From: DATACN01 sp038215095
Lineage (GTDB): Bacteria > Actinomycetota > Thermoleophilia > Solirubrobacterales > Thermoleophilaceae
Direction of reading: 5' to 3'
DNA: 24,134 nt
Assembly: GCA_038215095.1 (NCBI GenBank)
Contig: JBBQRG010000047.1
Coordinates: forward strand, 1-24,134
The notes beneath the pieces were generated by a model that ran no database searches, was not told the origin of the DNA, and saw nothing but the letters and a program-made list of their open reading frames with translations. The stretch's first letter is position 1; the number at the start of each line of letters is the position of its first letter. The position numbers and the translations under genes are program-made. Shown here one piece after another: positions 23,703-24,134 of this stretch.

Positions 23703-24131
23703 CTAGGGGCTCTCGGACACCGTCAGACCGAGCGATGCGAGGAGCGGTACAGCAACCAGGTTCGTGACCGGCGCTTCTTCCACGGAGCGGCCGATCGCCA
23801 GGCGGGCGGCGGGGCTACCGGTCTCGTCGAGCTTCGACAGCAGCGCGCGGATCGCGTCGCCGGTCACTCCGCGAACGTCGGCATCGCAAACGAACAGGCG
23901 GCTGGCGCGCGCGGCGCGGATACGTCGGATGACCGCGTGGCCCTTCCCCACCCGCGGCTCGTGCACGACGAGGTCCGCGTCCACCGCACCCGTCGCGTCG
24001 CTGCTCGCGTTGTCCACGACGATCAGGCGCGCGTCCGAGCCGAGTTCCTCGCGCAGCTCGTCGATCAGGTGCGGAAGCCGGTCGGCTTCGTTCCGCGCTG
24101 GAATTACGACTTCGATATCGGGGCGACTCAT
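23703..24131 (-). pseudogene. Family 2 glycosyltransferase, N-terminal part, truncated by frameshift
   Basis: The frame encodes 142 residues from an ATG at 24131 that follows TGA at the window edge (TGAATG), so another gene may sit directly upstream. GT2 motifs are VVIPARNEADRLPHLID, LIVVDNASSDAT, VGKGHAVIRRIRAA and the DAD metal site in FVCDADV. The frame ends at TAG (23705-23703) soon after LASLGLTVSE, where the protein should continue as PLGGLVAVD in the next frame. The spot contains an AG duplication (GAGAG) and a run of four C. The defect may be real decay or a base-calling or assembly error. Donor and acceptor are unknown. Confidence 0.7.
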
Positions 24132-24134
24132 TCA

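Overview
This is a high-GC window with actinobacterial habits. It has frequent GTG starts, ATGA/TGATG gene overlaps, very short intergenic gaps and a Gram-positive-type SOS box. The gene set (NhaA-DsbA fusion, ECF sigma factor with a SnoaL-like tail, LigAB-like dioxygenase, DUF6351-like protein with an Arg-rich C-terminal domain) suggests an Actinomycetota genome, perhaps Thermoleophilia/Solirubrobacterales. That placement is inference. I see no rRNA, tRNA, CRISPR array or insertion sequence.

Left part (1-2830): a gene cut by the window edge and a possible truncated ORF, both on the minus strand. Next come a ferritin-like protein whose C-terminal 130 residues are duplicated as a stand-alone small protein just upstream, then a 391-bp intergenic region with a perfect 22-bp palindrome, then an SCP2-like sterol/lipid-binding protein on the plus strand.

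Centre-left (2917-9581): a Na+/H+ antiporter NhaA fused to a DsbA-like thioredoxin domain (minus strand). Divergent from it is a four-gene molybdate operon: a MerR-HTH/TOBE regulator, modA, modB and modC, all overlapping. It is followed convergently by an ECF sigma factor with a SnoaL-like tail, and then a divergent VOC-family protein.

Centre (9637-17657): an EmrB/QacA-type exporter; a divergent pair of membrane-lipid genes (cyclopropane-fatty-acyl-phospholipid synthase and acyl-lipid/acyl-CoA desaturase); a DUF2294 protein; an LPG-synthase-type membrane protein; a NodIJ/DrrAB-like ABC exporter; and DNA polymerase IV (dinB), whose start codon touches a perfect SOS box. Two convergent pairs abut with no spacing at a TAGCTAG sequence.

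Right part (17608-24131): a tight six-gene minus-strand operon. In transcription order it holds a frameshifted GT2 glycosyltransferase, a secreted DUF6351/tannase-like hydrolase interrupted by one in-frame TGA, a second GT2, an HsaA-like flavin monooxygenase, a LigB-type extradiol dioxygenase and a small LigA-like subunit. It reads as a hydrolyse, hydroxylate, ring-open route for an unknown aromatic compound. The first two genes carry lesions, and the dioxygenase lacks one of the two usual acid/base histidines. This operon is the most interesting part of the window.
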